A stretch of DNA of 64,000 nt from Scenedesmus sp. ARA3 (GCA_004335835.1 RWJK01001702.1:62001-126000); one strand, 5' to 3'. Shown: positions 1 to 11,679, counted from the stretch's first letter. The notes: generated from the sequence alone by a model not told the origin. Translations and numbers: made by a program.

Positions 1-9
1 CCTGCACAG

Positions 10-3000
10 AGGACGCTGGCAGGCTGCCAGTGCTCGCAGAGCTGGATCTATGCGGGTACCAACGAGACAGTCTACGGCACATGCATCAACCCTGCTGGAG
101 ACCCCAAGGGAGCATGGTGCAACTATGAGCCAGACAGCTGCACAAACAAAACTGGTGAGCTGCTGCTGCCAACAGCATTGTCGATGGCTTCTTTGTTCAG
201 GGGTGTGAAGCAATGCAGTTGATGTGCTTGGCTTCTGCAGCAGCACACCTGCATTACTTAATGTGTAGGAGCTGCATAAACCTCCGTGCTGACATCTGCA
301 TACGCTGTCACCTCACTCAATATGCCCCTGCAGCTGCCTCCTCTGCCACGCTGGACTACTGCCCGGCCACCAAGACGCTGTCCGGCTGCAAGTGCCACCC
401 AAACTGGAGCCTAAACAACAAGACCTACTACGGCACCTGTGCAAATGATGGCGACAAACGCGGATCCTGGTGTGTCGTTGACAGGGCCACCTGCCCTGGA
501 GCTCACAGGGCCCACCAGTACGGCGCAAATAACACAATAACAACTATGGTTGATGGCAGGGACGCCAACCTCACTGGTCTGGACTTTGACTACTGCCAGG
601 TCACCACAGTCAACGGCTGCCACTGCAGGAATAGCTGGAGTTATGGTGGCGTCACATACAGCGGCACATGCAGGCAGGGCCTGCAAGCTGGCAAAGGCCT
701 GCCAGGATACAGTGTTGACACGCCTTGGTGTTATGTGGATAGTGGCTGCACAGGGGCTGGCTACTTGGAAGGGCAGATGTTTGACATCTGCACGCAAGAG
801 GGCTGCAGGTTGACAGAGTCAGGTGCTGCATGTGACCTGCGTGCAAGCTACAATGGGGTTGCAATGTACGACTGCTTGAGCTACAACCAGAGCAGCAACA
901 CCAACGCCAGCCAGCCTTGGTGCTTCACCAACGCCACAAGTGGCGACTGGGGCTACTGCGCACCCTGGAGCTGTAGCGCAGCGATGAAGCAGCACTGCCC
1001 GAGCGCTGACCCATCAGCTGGCGGGGCGAACCTGTCAGCCTGGTCTGATGCTGGCTGCTTGGAAAGCCTGTGCAATGCACGGCAGGCGCTTGCAAACATC
1101 AGCCAGTGCACGCAAGATGGTGTGGAGGGCCGTACGCTGCTGAACAGCACATACCGCTTCCTGGCCAGCAGCTCACAATTTGGATCTGTGCTGAAGAGCT
1201 CCACAGGATACGGTGCGTGGCTTAGCCCCTGGCAGCCGCAGTGCTGCATGCTGCTTGCCTGGGTTCTGCGCTGCAAAATATGGCATGATGTGTGTCAGTG
1301 CTAGTGCAACAGGGCTTGTCAGTGCGATTCTCAGCCGCTGATATGCTCGAAACACTGTGTCTGCCTGTGCCTGCAGGCAGCCTGGCGTCCTACTGCGATG
1401 CTACATTTGGCCAGCTGTGTGTGGATGAGCAGGAGGACCCCGCCTGCCCCGCGCTGTTCCGCTCTGACAACCGCTGGTTCATCAGCAGCCAGAAGCAGCT
1501 GCTGTGCGACACCACATGCCTCACCGTGCTGTGCCGCATGCAAGAGAAGGCCAAGGCAGAAGTCAAAGGTGAAGCCCGTGCAAAACTTCCCTGTGCATAT
1601 TCGGCGTCTGCAACGTTGCAAGCAGTAAATAATACTGCACCCCATATGTTCCCATGTGCACCAGCATAGTGGTTGAAGGTGGGCCAAAGACTGCTGCTCC
1701 TACTGCTGATGCTGCAGGCACACCCCAGTGGCAGTCTGCTGTTGCAGCGTCGCGTGGCTTCCAGACCCAGGGTGGGGTGTGTGCTGATGCGCCGCTTGAG
1801 AACCTGGTGCGCTGGACGCTCATGGAAGAGATGGACAAGAGCTGCGGCTGGTCTGTGCCCAGCAACCTGGCATGCAACAGGCTGCTGTCACCGCCACAGC
1901 TCTGTGCTGCAGACACAGTGCTGACGGCACCCGCAGGCAACATCACAGACGGCGTGCAGGCAGGCGCATTCTACAGCTCGAGCAGCAGCTGCAGCTGGAC
2001 GATCAACCTGCCTGACATGCCGTACATCACGCTCAACTTCTCCAAATTAGACACCGAGGCGATGTATGATGTGGTGACTGCTGAGGTGAGGCACAGCTGC
2101 TGCGAACATGCCTGAACGCAAGCTCTTGTTGCTTCCAAGCAAATGGGGCAGGCGTCCAGACACAGAACATGAACGCCATGCTAGCTGCATGTGCTTGATG
2201 CTGCTAGCAGGCGTGAATCCAGCCAAAACCCATTGTGCATCCTGTCGTTGCTGCTGCAGGACTTTGATGGTGTCATTGGCATGTTCTCTGGCAAGGAGCT
2301 GCCCCCCACCCTCACCACTGACACGGGACTCATCAAGCTGCGCTTCACCTCAGACGCGTCCCTCGAGGTGAGTGCATGCACCCGCTGCTCACCAGCACAT
2401 AGCAACAGCTCCCACTGCCAGCCGCACCAGCTGGTTGCTCTTCCAGTGCTGCACAGTGCATAGTATGGCTATCTGATCCCTTGGTGGGTCCCATACGACA
2501 GTAGAGCTAATGAATATTACGCGTGGTCTGCTGCTGCAGGGGCGTGGCTTTGCAGCTTCGTACGTTGCCTCCGCTGCCCCACAAGTGAAGCTGCCAGTCT
2601 GCACCGGCACAGCCAAGCTGGTGCAGGCAGTGCTGCGCACGCGGCAGTATGGATCGGAGCTCAGCTGGCTGATCACCAGGAGTGTGGGCATACGCAGCCT
2701 TGATGCACCAAGCCAGCTGAACATTGCAATGGCAGGTGGGTAAATGGTGCTGTGGTGTGCGGAGTGCGGAGTGCGGAGTGCGGAGTGCGGCAGAGTGCGG
2801 AGTACCAGCACCGCTGTTGCAGGTGAACCAGCTGTTGCATTGCAGATGAAACAGCAGTACTAGCATCTTTGCGAAGCCAGCGCCACAAAGCTGGAAACAC
2901 CTGACTGTATGCGCCTGCAGACGCGACCTACATAGCATGCATACAGCTGCATAACAGCACAAATGCGACTTGCGTCTTGCATACTCCAGCACGTTTGCTG

Positions 3001-6000
3001 CAAAGGCCCAATACCGTTTGTCAATTAAAATGCATATGTACCTGCAGGTGGCATGTTGCTGTCATCTGTCAAGAACAAGGTGCCAGCAGCAGTCAGCGCT
3101 GACGCAGACGCAGAGTACAAGGACTACCGCAGCTACTACAAGTACATGTGCCTGCCAGTGGGCAGGTACAATCTGAACCTGTATGACAGCTTTGGGGATG
3201 GCTGGGACGGCGGCCGCATCACCATCACACAGATGGTCAATGCAAGCGCAGGCTGCCAGCTGCTGAGCGAGACGCTGCTGCCGCCGAGCAACAGCAACGC
3301 AGTGGCCTTTGCAGTCACGGTGGGTTGTTTTCGAAGCAGCTTATGAAAATGATGCAGCAGCTGCAAGCCAGGTGCCTGGTTTGAACAACTCGATCTCTGC
3401 TGCTTTGTGCTTGAGTGCATGTACTCAGCAAATAAACTGCGTTGCTGGCTGCAGTGATGTTTGGCTAAACGCAGAACAACACACAGCACATGCATGTGTC
3501 TGATTGGCATTGAATGCCTGGGTGTATCGCTTGTGTCTGCAGGAGGATGCTGCCACAAGCAGTGCAGCTTGCTCATTGCTGACCAGCTCAGCCAGTGCAC
3601 CATACTACATGGAGGCCGGCCTGGTGCTGCGTGGAGAGGACACCAACACCTTCAACTTGGCAAAGCAGCGCAAGATCAAGGAGGCACTAGCACTGCTGAT
3701 GGATGTTGACGCCTCACAAGTCAGCATCCAGAGCATTGAGAATGCGACTGCGACTGCCATAGCATCTGCACAGTGGCCTAGCAGGAGTGAGTCTGGCGAT
3801 ACTCTTGGCAGCAGCAGCAGCTTCCCCGCAAGCAAAGGCAGCAGCAGCAACGCCAATGATGATGATGCGGCCACTGTCAGGCAAGTCAGGAGGGTGATGC
3901 TGCAGGCAGCAGCTGACAGCAGCAGCAGCAGCAGCAGTGCACCAGCTGATGCTGGCAGCATCCACCAGATGCTGCAGCAGGAGAAGCAGCAAGTGCAGCA
4001 GCAGCCAACAACAGCTGGAGACGGTCAGCAGGTTAGTGCTGGTGACAGCAAGCGCCAACTGCTGGCTAAGCTTGCTGTCCCAGTCCACAGCTTGTTAGGC
4101 AGTGGAGCTGTGGACAGCAACCGACAGCTGCTTGCTGCACTGGAGTTCCAGCAGGATCTGGCTGACCAAGCACCTGCCGAGGAGGTGCAGCCAACGTCAG
4201 GCATGCAGCAGCAAGAGCTTTGCGCGGCAGTGCATGCCAGTGACAGCAGCACTGGTCAAGGAGCGGCAGCTGACTGCCCTGTTCCTGGTACTGCTGCCAG
4301 CCGTCGGCTGCAGCAGCTGCTGGTGCTAGATCAGCAAGGGGACTGGCAGCAGCCAAGCGACACTGCTACTGCTGCAGCGCCAATCAGCACAGGCGTCATT
4401 ACAGCAGCACTTGCAGCACAACCGCTGGAGCAAGCAATGCCAGGGGCTAACAACACTCAACCAGCAGGCAGCAGCAGCAGCCTAGCAGCCCTGCTACGCC
4501 CCATGAAGCCAAATGCTGGGCCTAAGCCACCAGTGTTTGCCAGGGGTGCAAGGAGGCCCAGCAAAGTCACGCTGACTGTTAGCTTTAGAGATGCATTTGT
4601 ACCAAAGAAGCCTACCAGTGGTGGTGATGAGGGCGTGTTTTGGGCCAGCAGCTTTGATGGTGAAGGCGTGACAGCTGCTGCGGTGCCGAAGCCAGGGGCA
4701 GCTGATGGCAGCCAGCCAGCAGCATCAACAGCTGAGCCAGCAGCACAGCCAACAGCAGCAGAAGCTGACGGCGTGGAACAGCCTGATGAGAGCTCACTCA
4801 CAGCATTTGACGCTTTGCGGCCAGCACGGTCACTGATTGAAGTCGAGGGCAATGCCCAAGGCAGCAGCAGCCCTGGTGCAGCAGCCCACAGCAGTGCCGC
4901 TGCAGAGTCAGGCCGGAGGAGGCGCAAGCAGGGTCAGCACAAGTGCCAGCAGCAGGGCCACAGTACTGAAGCTGTGCAGCAGCTGGAGCTGGCTGCAGCA
5001 GATGACCAGGCCCATCCTGGATATGCAGCTGCCGCCGCTGGCTTCATGCAGTCTGGGCAAGTGCAGTACCACAGGCGCCCACGCCCTCGGCCAGTGCGGC
5101 CGCAGCGGCTGGCCCTGGAGGTAACAGATGACAGGCAGACTGCTCGTGACAGCAGCAGCAGCAGCAGCAACATTGTGCCAGGTGCAGCAGCGACAGGCAG
5201 CAATGCAGATTCAAATGAGCAACAAGCGCGGGGAATGATGGGTCCTAAGACCCCAATACGACGAAAGCAGGAGCAGCAGCTGATCAGTCCAGTGTCGATG
5301 CATTTCATTCCAGAGCATCTGCAGAAGTCTGAACTTCAGACCGGCAGTGTTCCAGCAGTGGCAGCCACTGCATCATCTGCAGCAGGAAGCAAGGCTTCTT
5401 GCTTCGCACCAATGAAACATGATACAGGTGCAGCTGCCACCAGCAGCAGCAGCAGACAGCTGCTGCAGACCTCCAACTCAACCAGCAGCACAAAGGCTGT
5501 GGTGGTGGTTGCACGCGTGAGTGGCTACGAGTCTCAGGCAGCTGCCGCTCGGTCAGCAGCAACACTTCAAGCAGTAGTGGCCAATGGCACAATGCGCAGC
5601 ACACTGGCAGCCCAGGGCTGGACCACCACTGACATCGGCCTGGCATTCACAAGCACTGGCGTGCTTAGCGGCCCATGGGGCAGCGACCGCGTCAGAACCA
5701 TTATCATAGCTGCTGCAGCAGGAGGTGGCGCTGCGCTGCTCGCTATTGCGGGCGTGGTGCTGTTTGTGCGGCGCATGCACAGTCGCGCTGCAGCGCAGGT
5801 GCCTGGGGCCGGCCACAACGGCCACAGCTACTCAGCCACAGCCACAAGCTTCAGCCCCACCAGCCGGCCTTCAATGGCGTCGGGTTACACCACAAGCGCC
5901 AACGCAAGTTACGTCTCCAGCAGCTACCCCTCAGCCAGCTACCCATCAGCTTCATATGGCGCAGCGCCCTCATCGCCCGTGATGCCGTTCCACTCGCAGA

Positions 6001-6398
6001 TGTACGTGCAGCAGCAGGGCAGGGCCAGGAGCAACAGCGCCTCGCCTGTGCTGGGGGGTGGCTTTGCTCCGCCGGGGCCTAGCATGCTGCAGAGTGCTGC
6101 TAACGCCAACCCCTTTGCTGCCGGCGGCTATGGAGCCGGCCAGCAGCAGCAGTACCCGGCAGCAGCAGGTGGCGCTGGCCCGAGGTCCCAGCCATGGGCT
6201 GACGGCATGCGGCGCGGTGCGTCATACTCGACTGTGCAGCAGCCACCGCAGCAGCAGCAGCAGCAGCAGGGTTACTACAAACACGCTGACCAGCCAGTGG
6301 CAGACCCAGTGTACCCATTTTCCAGGCCCCAGGCAGCATCATTCTCTAGTGGCCAGCAGGGCCCAGGCCGCTCTGGCTCGCCTGCACGCCTGCTGTGA
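10..6398 (+). CDS. Modular type I membrane protein with FN2/kringle-like, CUB and GDGW regions (5' end outside window)
   Basis: Eight exons close in phase: 10-154, 334-1212, 1377-1568, 1718-2085, 2260-2367, 2540-2735, 3048-3319 and 3543-6398, giving 1671 visible residues. The first nine bases look like an intron end (CAG), so the start lies upstream. The first 340 residues hold several Cys modules of the form GCxCxxxW...YGTC...GxWC; one ends with PWCFTN and WGYCAPW, as in fibronectin type II domains. Exons 4 to 6 encode a CUB domain (residues about 470-575: CSWTI, FSG, LRFTSD, GFAASY). Exon 7 carries YDSFGDGWDG. The last exon is a long Ser/Gln/Ala-rich stretch, a short folded-looking segment, one membrane span near residues 1439-1465 (nt 5690-5770) followed by RRMHSR, and a Tyr/Ser/Gln-rich cytoplasmic tail. 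These modules are known in adhesion and receptor proteins; a cell-surface or extracellular-matrix role is inferred, and no ligand can be named. Confidence 0.88.
2757..2801. repeat. Heptanucleotide tandem repeat GTGCGGA in an intron
   Basis: Nearly five perfect copies of GTGCGGA run from 2757 to 2790, followed after CAGA-type interruption by one further copy ending at 2801. The array lies in the intron between the sixth and seventh exons of the membrane-protein gene, so it does not affect the reading frame. It is a simple minisatellite-like array. Confidence 0.9.
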
Positions 6399-7500
6399 GC
6401 TGGCGCTGATGTGAGCTTGTGAGGTGCATCAACAGGCTGTCTGCGGTGCTGCAGCTTGAGCATCATTCTTTCATTTCAATGTCTTGATGAGTGCATGGCT
6501 GGAGAAGTGAGTGGCTGCTAAGATACACCAGCCGAGCGCCAGGCCGGTTGCTTAGCTCTGGCGTGGCTGCAGGGAAGTTGTTGAGCAGTGCTTCATGTTG
6601 AACGCCAATGTGGCAGCGCCGCTAGCGTGATAGTGTGTTAGTCAATGCTTTGTTATGAGAGGTGCAGTTACACGTGGGTCTGGGTACTATCACTTTCTTG
6701 TATGACATGGTGAGGTGCTCGCGCACATGAGTCCAATACGCTGCATCACTATGTGCGGCACGTTGTTGGGCAGGAGGAGCTGCCCTGTGTCTTTACTAAT
6801 GTATGGTCTTGGAAGTATTGTTTTATTAGCAGCATCAGGGCAGTGCGTGTGTGTTTGCGCCACTGTCTACTTATGAGCTATTGCATTGATGTCACGTCAC
6901 TAGCTTGACCACTTGCCTGCTTCGTCCTAATTGTTGCTGTACCGCAACACTGAAATTCAATCTTGATACAAATTTGCAGTCTCTGGTTTAAGCTTGGGGC
7001 TGCCCTCTTACACGTCACCCCTTACGTTGCGGCAGCCCCATTTAACAGCATGCATGTTCACAGGCTGAACTGCACTTGCGTGCAGCCTGCTAGTGATTGT
7101 TTCTGGCGTGCTGAGGCACTCATGCATGGCTCAGCTTCACTCATCATGCACCCTCCGCTTCAACACCAGCAGCTGGTGCAATGCCTTGGATTGTCTTGGT
7201 TGTTACCTTCTGGCACGCGCTTGCGCTAGGTGCATAAGAACACGGCGTACCAACACAGGCGGTTGTCAACGCAACTGTTGCGTGTGTGAGCAACGTTGCA
7301 CTTGTGCAGCCTGCCCACTTCAAGTCCCCTGTGGTAACTGCTCAAGAACTTGCAGAAGGATCCTTCTCTCACCACCAGCTGCTGCTTTCCAACACATTCA
7401 CAAACTTTAACCCAACATATACACGCTGTGTGCCTGCAGTGCTTCAGCAGATACAACTAGGACTCAACCAGGTGGCTGTGCACCTGCAGCTTGCTTCAGA
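6399..7500. other. Intergenic region, convergent 3' ends
   Basis: About 1.1 kb lies between the stop of the + strand membrane-protein gene and the stop of the - strand acyl-CoA-binding protein. I see only short, unsupported open frames. It should hold both 3' untranslated regions. A TGTAA, the usual green-algal polyadenylation signal, is present on the minus strand at 7008-7012, about 490 bases past the minus-strand stop; no TGTAA was found on the plus strand close to 6398. Confidence 0.5.
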
Positions 7501-8617
7501 TCAAGCAGTCACGCCGCCGCGCGTGTCGCTGTACAGCGCGGAGGGCGGGAACTCGTAGAACAGCTTCACGAAGCGCAGCTTGGCCTCCTCCGAGGCCAGG
7601 CCCTTCAGCGCTGCCCATGCGTCCCAGCGCGCCCTGCCCTCAAAGTCCAGGCCGCCCTTCTCAGCCCACATGGGCCGCTCTGTGGTGTTGTCGCCCTGGC
7701 TGGCTTGCTGCTGCAGCGCGTACAGCCTGGCGGAGAGTGAAGGTTGAGCGGGTGCGGGACACAGCGCGCGCACAGGGAGTTGTCAATGGCTGGTGATGAG
7801 CAACAGCGGTGTTGGTTACCAGGCACTGGCTTTGCGAAGCCACCAATTTAGCCCTAGCAGTGTGATTGCATCTAGCATTGCTGCAGAGGTTCGAGGCGAC
7901 CCCTGTGCGCTCCACAGCTGACTTGGCAGCAGAGTCTGTTGCGCAGTCAGTTGAACATGGTGTTGCTGCCCCACCTGTAAAAGTCATCAGGCTTGACTGT
8001 GGCGCCTCCAGGCTTGCTGATCATGCGCCACTTGAGGCCCTCATACACATCTGCCAGTGTGTCAAACTCGACAGCATCATAGCTGGTCTTCATGTGCGGC
8101 GACTTCTCTGCAGGCACCCCAGCAGCTGCTGCTGCAGCGCCAGCTGACACGGTGCCTCCGCCAGCCTCGCGCGCTGCCAGCAGCTTGCGAAGTTTGGTGC
8201 GGGCAGCTGTGTTGGTAGTGCAGCATAGCATGTGTGCAGTTGAGGCAGCAGGTAGCGGGTGCTGGAAGGTATGTCACACTTGCACATGAGCTGACGTCTG
8301 CTGCAGCAATGTTTAGGCAAATCCTTTTCCAGCGAAATTAAAGCTTGCAGCAGCAGGTATGGCTGGCAACTCAGCGCAAGTGCCTGCCCCTGACACCATG
8401 AATGTCCACATGAAGCAGCAACAGCAGCACTGTCCCTGCCAGCATGATGAGACCAGCTGAGCCAGATGACTGCCAAGAACCCACCTCGCAGCTTTTGCCT
8501 GTCTTCTCCTGGTATCTCATCCAGAAACTTGGCCTTGCCAACTGCTGTGATCAGGGCATCGATATCCTCGCCTGCTGCCTGAAGAGCTGCCACGGCTCCG
8601 CCAATGTCTGATGCCAT
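7501..8617 (-). CDS. Acyl-CoA-binding domain protein (ACBP family)
   Basis: Three exons, 8485-8617, 7975-8206 and 7501-7726, splice in phase to 196 aa starting MASDIGG. The C-terminal half is an ACBP four-helix domain: it reads FYRLYALQQQASQGDN, then FEGRARWDAWAALKG, then a C-terminal helix with LFYEFPP. Family members bind long-chain acyl-CoA esters and carry them between membranes and enzymes; binding uses a Tyr in the FY/LY segment, a Lys in the following helix and the KWDAW helix. Here the usual Lys in LYKQAT is Gln, and the KAKWDAW Lys is Arg, so affinity may differ from the classic protein. The first about 80 residues are a helical, Ala-rich extension with no signal peptide or membrane span, which suggests a soluble protein. 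The gene starts 298 bp from the divergent gene at 8916. Substitutions are seen directly; altered affinity is inference. Confidence 0.92.
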
Positions 8618-8915
8618 GTTGTTGCCTGATTGAATGTCTTTTGTCGATAATCTGTTTATTGGGTGTCCTTCACAGGGCGCAACCGCGCAAGCATGGCACG
8701 GAATGCATCGTGTGCAACCTTGGGCATCGGCAGCTCGAACTTATCGTGCGCCCATATGTCCCTCGGCTGTTCACGCTGCGACACAACTACAGACACCATA
8801 GGCAGTCAAGCCACCTGCAAAGCTTGATTGAAGTACAAGACAGTTGCAAGCATCAGTCCGACCCAGGCGAACTCGTGAGCAGCAGCAGTAGCAGTGCAGC
8901 AGCAGGCAGCAAAGG
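8618..8915. promoter_or_regulatory. Shared divergent promoter region
   Basis: The ACBP gene starts at 8617 on the minus strand and the 131-aa gene at 8916 on the plus strand. The 298 bases between their start codons must contain both 5' untranslated regions and any core promoter, so this is a candidate bidirectional promoter. I see no convincing TATA box. Confidence 0.45.
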
Positions 8916-9921
8916 ATGGACCCATACGCACTTGCAGCTGACGGGTCAGCCAGAGACCCAAGAGCGTTCCAGGAGGCACTTCGTCAAGATGCTGCAAAGA
9001 TGGCCCAGCTAGAGAAGGTGAGCATCATCAGTGGCAGTGGTTGCCTGCTGTGAGGTGGGATGTACATGGGACAGGACGGCGCTGCTCAGCTTGAAAAGCC
9101 TGGTGTGGATGATAAACGCTTCAGCGCTGTTGCAGGAAAGGTTGAGTAAGAGAAATCTGCTTTGTTTTGGCTGTCGACCATGCTCAAACACCTTATCCTT
9201 GCACAACGACGTGTCACCTACTAGTATGTATTGCGCGCCAAAGCTGGCAACCACGCCTACGTGCATCTTTCCTCTCTTCAACCGCCCGACACTTTACGCA
9301 GCCCACAACAGCAGTCAGCGACTGTCACAGTATCACATTGGTAGTTTGCACTTTTTGCTGCTGCACTCGCCTGTGTCCCGCAGGACCCTGAGCTGTCGGC
9401 TGTGCTGCTGGGAGAGGATGTGACAGCCATGCAGAACATGCTCAAGTCAGCCTACCAGGTGAGACGCTGCAGCCACACTGTCACAGCGCGCTTTGTTTAA
9501 ATGCTGCAACCGGTTAGGTGCTGCTGATACAACGCTCTGGAGTGTGTGCTACAGGCTAGAGCTGATCAGCACTTTCAACCAGCACCCGCCACATGCATCT
9601 TGACAAACATCCTCTGCGCCAATCAGATCAACCTAATCGCTACCTGAACCCTTGCTGCCCGGCTGTATGCTATTATGCATCGTCTGCCCTGCCCGCTCAC
9701 AGGCGGAGCTGGCGCGTGCACAGAACACATCGCGCCGCCAGTCTGAGCGCAGCATGGATGCGCAGCGGGCCAGCGCCACTGTGCCGCGTGACACTGTGCA
9801 GCTGTACCAGCAGCTTGCTGCATCAGGGCTGCAGTATGGCCCAGCCTTCAGGCTGCTGAGGAATGTGCACGTGCCAGACACCAGCAGTGCTGGCACTGCT
9901 GCAGCCGGCAGCAGCAGCTGA
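8916..9921 (+). CDS. Small helical protein of unknown function with a YGPAF segment
   Basis: Three exons, 8916-9017, 9384-9458 and 9703-9921, join in phase 0 at each junction to give 131 aa starting MDPYALAADG. All introns have GT...AG ends. Residues 14-80 look like charged amphipathic helices (DPRAFQEALRQDAAK, then DPELSAVLLGED). Residues about 97-117 read LYQQLAASGLQYGPAFRLL, which resembles the Y..L...GL.YGPAF signature in the dehydratase domain of type I polyketide synthases; the rest of such a domain is absent. The tail is Ala/Ser/Gly-rich. No signal peptide or membrane span is visible. I do not recognise the family and assign no function. A plus-strand TGTAA at 10130-10134 is a plausible polyadenylation signal 209 bases after the stop. 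Confidence 0.65.
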
Positions 9922-10129
9922 GTAGTAGCTGTGTAGGCGTTTGGGGGTTGTTGATTGTGTGATTGACGTTGTGATGGCCACGTGGCGGCATCCTGTGACG
10001 GTGATTGGTATATTGACACGCGCTGGTGGACGTGGGAGCAGGCAGGGTGACTTCCATCCACCCTCATTTCCTCCTGGTGACCATACATGCGCAGGAAGGT
10101 GATGCGACAGAGGGTGTGATCAACTTGCC

Positions 10130-10134
10130 TGTAA
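10130..10134 (+). terminator. Candidate TGTAA polyadenylation signal
   Basis: TGTAA is the common polyadenylation signal of green algae and here lies 209 bases downstream of the stop at 9921 on the same strand. A pentamer occurs often by chance, so position is the only support. Confidence 0.35.
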
Positions 10135-11413
10135 TAGTTGTGATGCGGCCCTGAGGCCACTTTACTAATGTATGTGTTGGGCACTGCTGGGTGCTCTTCT
10201 GCTTAGGCAGCAATCGCCAGCTGCGTCTCCTGCCCAGTTGGTACCTGCTGATGGTAATGTTGTTAGAATGCTACACAATGCTGGCGCTGAAGGCCTTTAG
10301 CACCACGTGTGTAGGTCTTGACTGTGTCATCACTGCAGCTCAATCAACGTCGTTTTATCAGTTATACCATAGAATCCATATGTAACTACCCTTTCTCACA
10401 GCAACCAGAGCAGCGTGAGGCATCCACAGGTCATGCAGGTGTGGTGCCATAATAGCCTGCCGGCCACTTGAAGCGCCCGCTGATGCAACAGGTTTTGCAC
10501 ATTGCGCACAATACGTTGCCAAGTTACCCACAGCAGTGTCAAACTCGAGCTCGGCACTGTCACATGCCAGAAACATCATTGACATCAACAGCATGGTGGT
10601 ACATGCCCTCTCCCTTCAGACAAACAGCACAGGTACAAACAGTTGCCTTTGAGCAGCACAGCAAGGGGCAATGATCAAATCAACAAGAAACTGGACACTG
10701 ACGCTGCTATCAGACAGCCGTGACTCCCTTGAGAAGGCTGCACGCCAGCTGAGCAATGGGCGCAATGCACGTGGCATGGTGCACTGGAGTTGTGGGTGCG
10801 CAGACACGCTCACAGGTTGCGCACGCGCAGCAGCCACCAACATAATAACAAAATCCTTCAGCTGCATACTACCGGTACAGGGCTGCATACGCAAGTCTTG
10901 CACCAAAGCCAGCAGCGCTGCCACTGCAGGTTTGCATGCAGCAGGTGCACTCGACCATTCACGCTTGCAGCACCGTGCTGCATCAGTGATGTGACATGGA
11001 CAGTACAACCGATCCACAAAAGCATCTGAGTTTGCGCAACACCACAGGGAGAGATGAGGGGGAGGGATGCTGCATAAGTGGAGCAGCAGAAGATGGTGTG
11101 CAAGCAGGGCAGCGTGCTCAGCAATGGTTGTCATGCCATCAAATGTATCAACTGCAGAAGGAGTGCCTGCGCATGCAGTTGATGCTCCGTTCACCGCCAC
11201 CCAAAATCAACACAACCCCTCATGATACACCTCATAACACAGTACGCAATCCTGCCATGCCTATCTCCCGAGCAAACGCTGTCCATCACTACGTCCTGCG
11301 CACTACCAAGTGCTGCCAAGCGCTCGTATTGTACACGTGCTGCATGCACATCAAATTTGCGAGCTGCGATCAGTGGCATTGTTGGCCGCCAGACCACATG
11401 CGCATATGCAGGG

Positions 11414-11559
11414 GCACCCATGCACCTGTCAAACCAGACACAATCACAGCTAAAACAGAAGCTCCCCTCACAGCGCAAGTGCAGATGATCCATGCACCCA
11501 AGCACCTGCCGAACCAGCCGCACTCACAGCCCGCACGAAACTCCCCTTGTAGCGCGATT
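11414..11559. repeat. Diverged 80-bp-period tandem duplication
   Basis: The stretch 11414-11479 (beginning GCACCCATGCACCTG) aligns with 11494-11559 (GCACCCAAGCACCTG), offset by 80 bases, with roughly 14 mismatches over 66 aligned positions by eye. The period is not a multiple of three, which argues against a protein repeat. Confidence 0.7.
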
Positions 11560-11679
11560 GCTGCTTTTGATCTGATGAAAACAGCCGGCTACGCTCAATG
11601 ATGGCCACCGCACAATGAAACCATGCAACCGTGCGATAAGCTTTGCAGCTCTGCGCTCTCCTCTGTGCAGCATCTTCCC

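Larger units (their letters stand above)
9922..11679. other. Intergenic region with unresolved minus-strand open frames
   Basis: This 1.76-kb stretch lies between two gene ends. It has minus-strand open frames at about 10358-10594, 10616-11200 and 11191-11523 that overlap in different frames. I could not join them with consistent splice sites, and no domain is recognisable. It may hold a decayed gene or only 3' untranslated sequence of the beta-helix gene. It also contains a diverged 80-bp tandem duplication at 11414-11559. Confidence 0.4.

Noticed and set aside
7880..7910. GGTTCGAGGC as a tRNA T-arm
   Set aside because: No matching acceptor, D-arm or anticodon stem could be folded around it, and it lies in an ACBP intron.
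9703..9921. Evidence for a full type I polyketide synthase gene
   Set aside because: Only one short signature resembles the dehydratase domain; no ketosynthase, acyltransferase or other module occurs nearby on either strand.
10996..11601. Plus-strand 201-codon open frame
   Set aside because: No domain, Cys/His/Pro-rich composition and start in a repeat-containing non-coding region; it lies opposite other equally weak frames.
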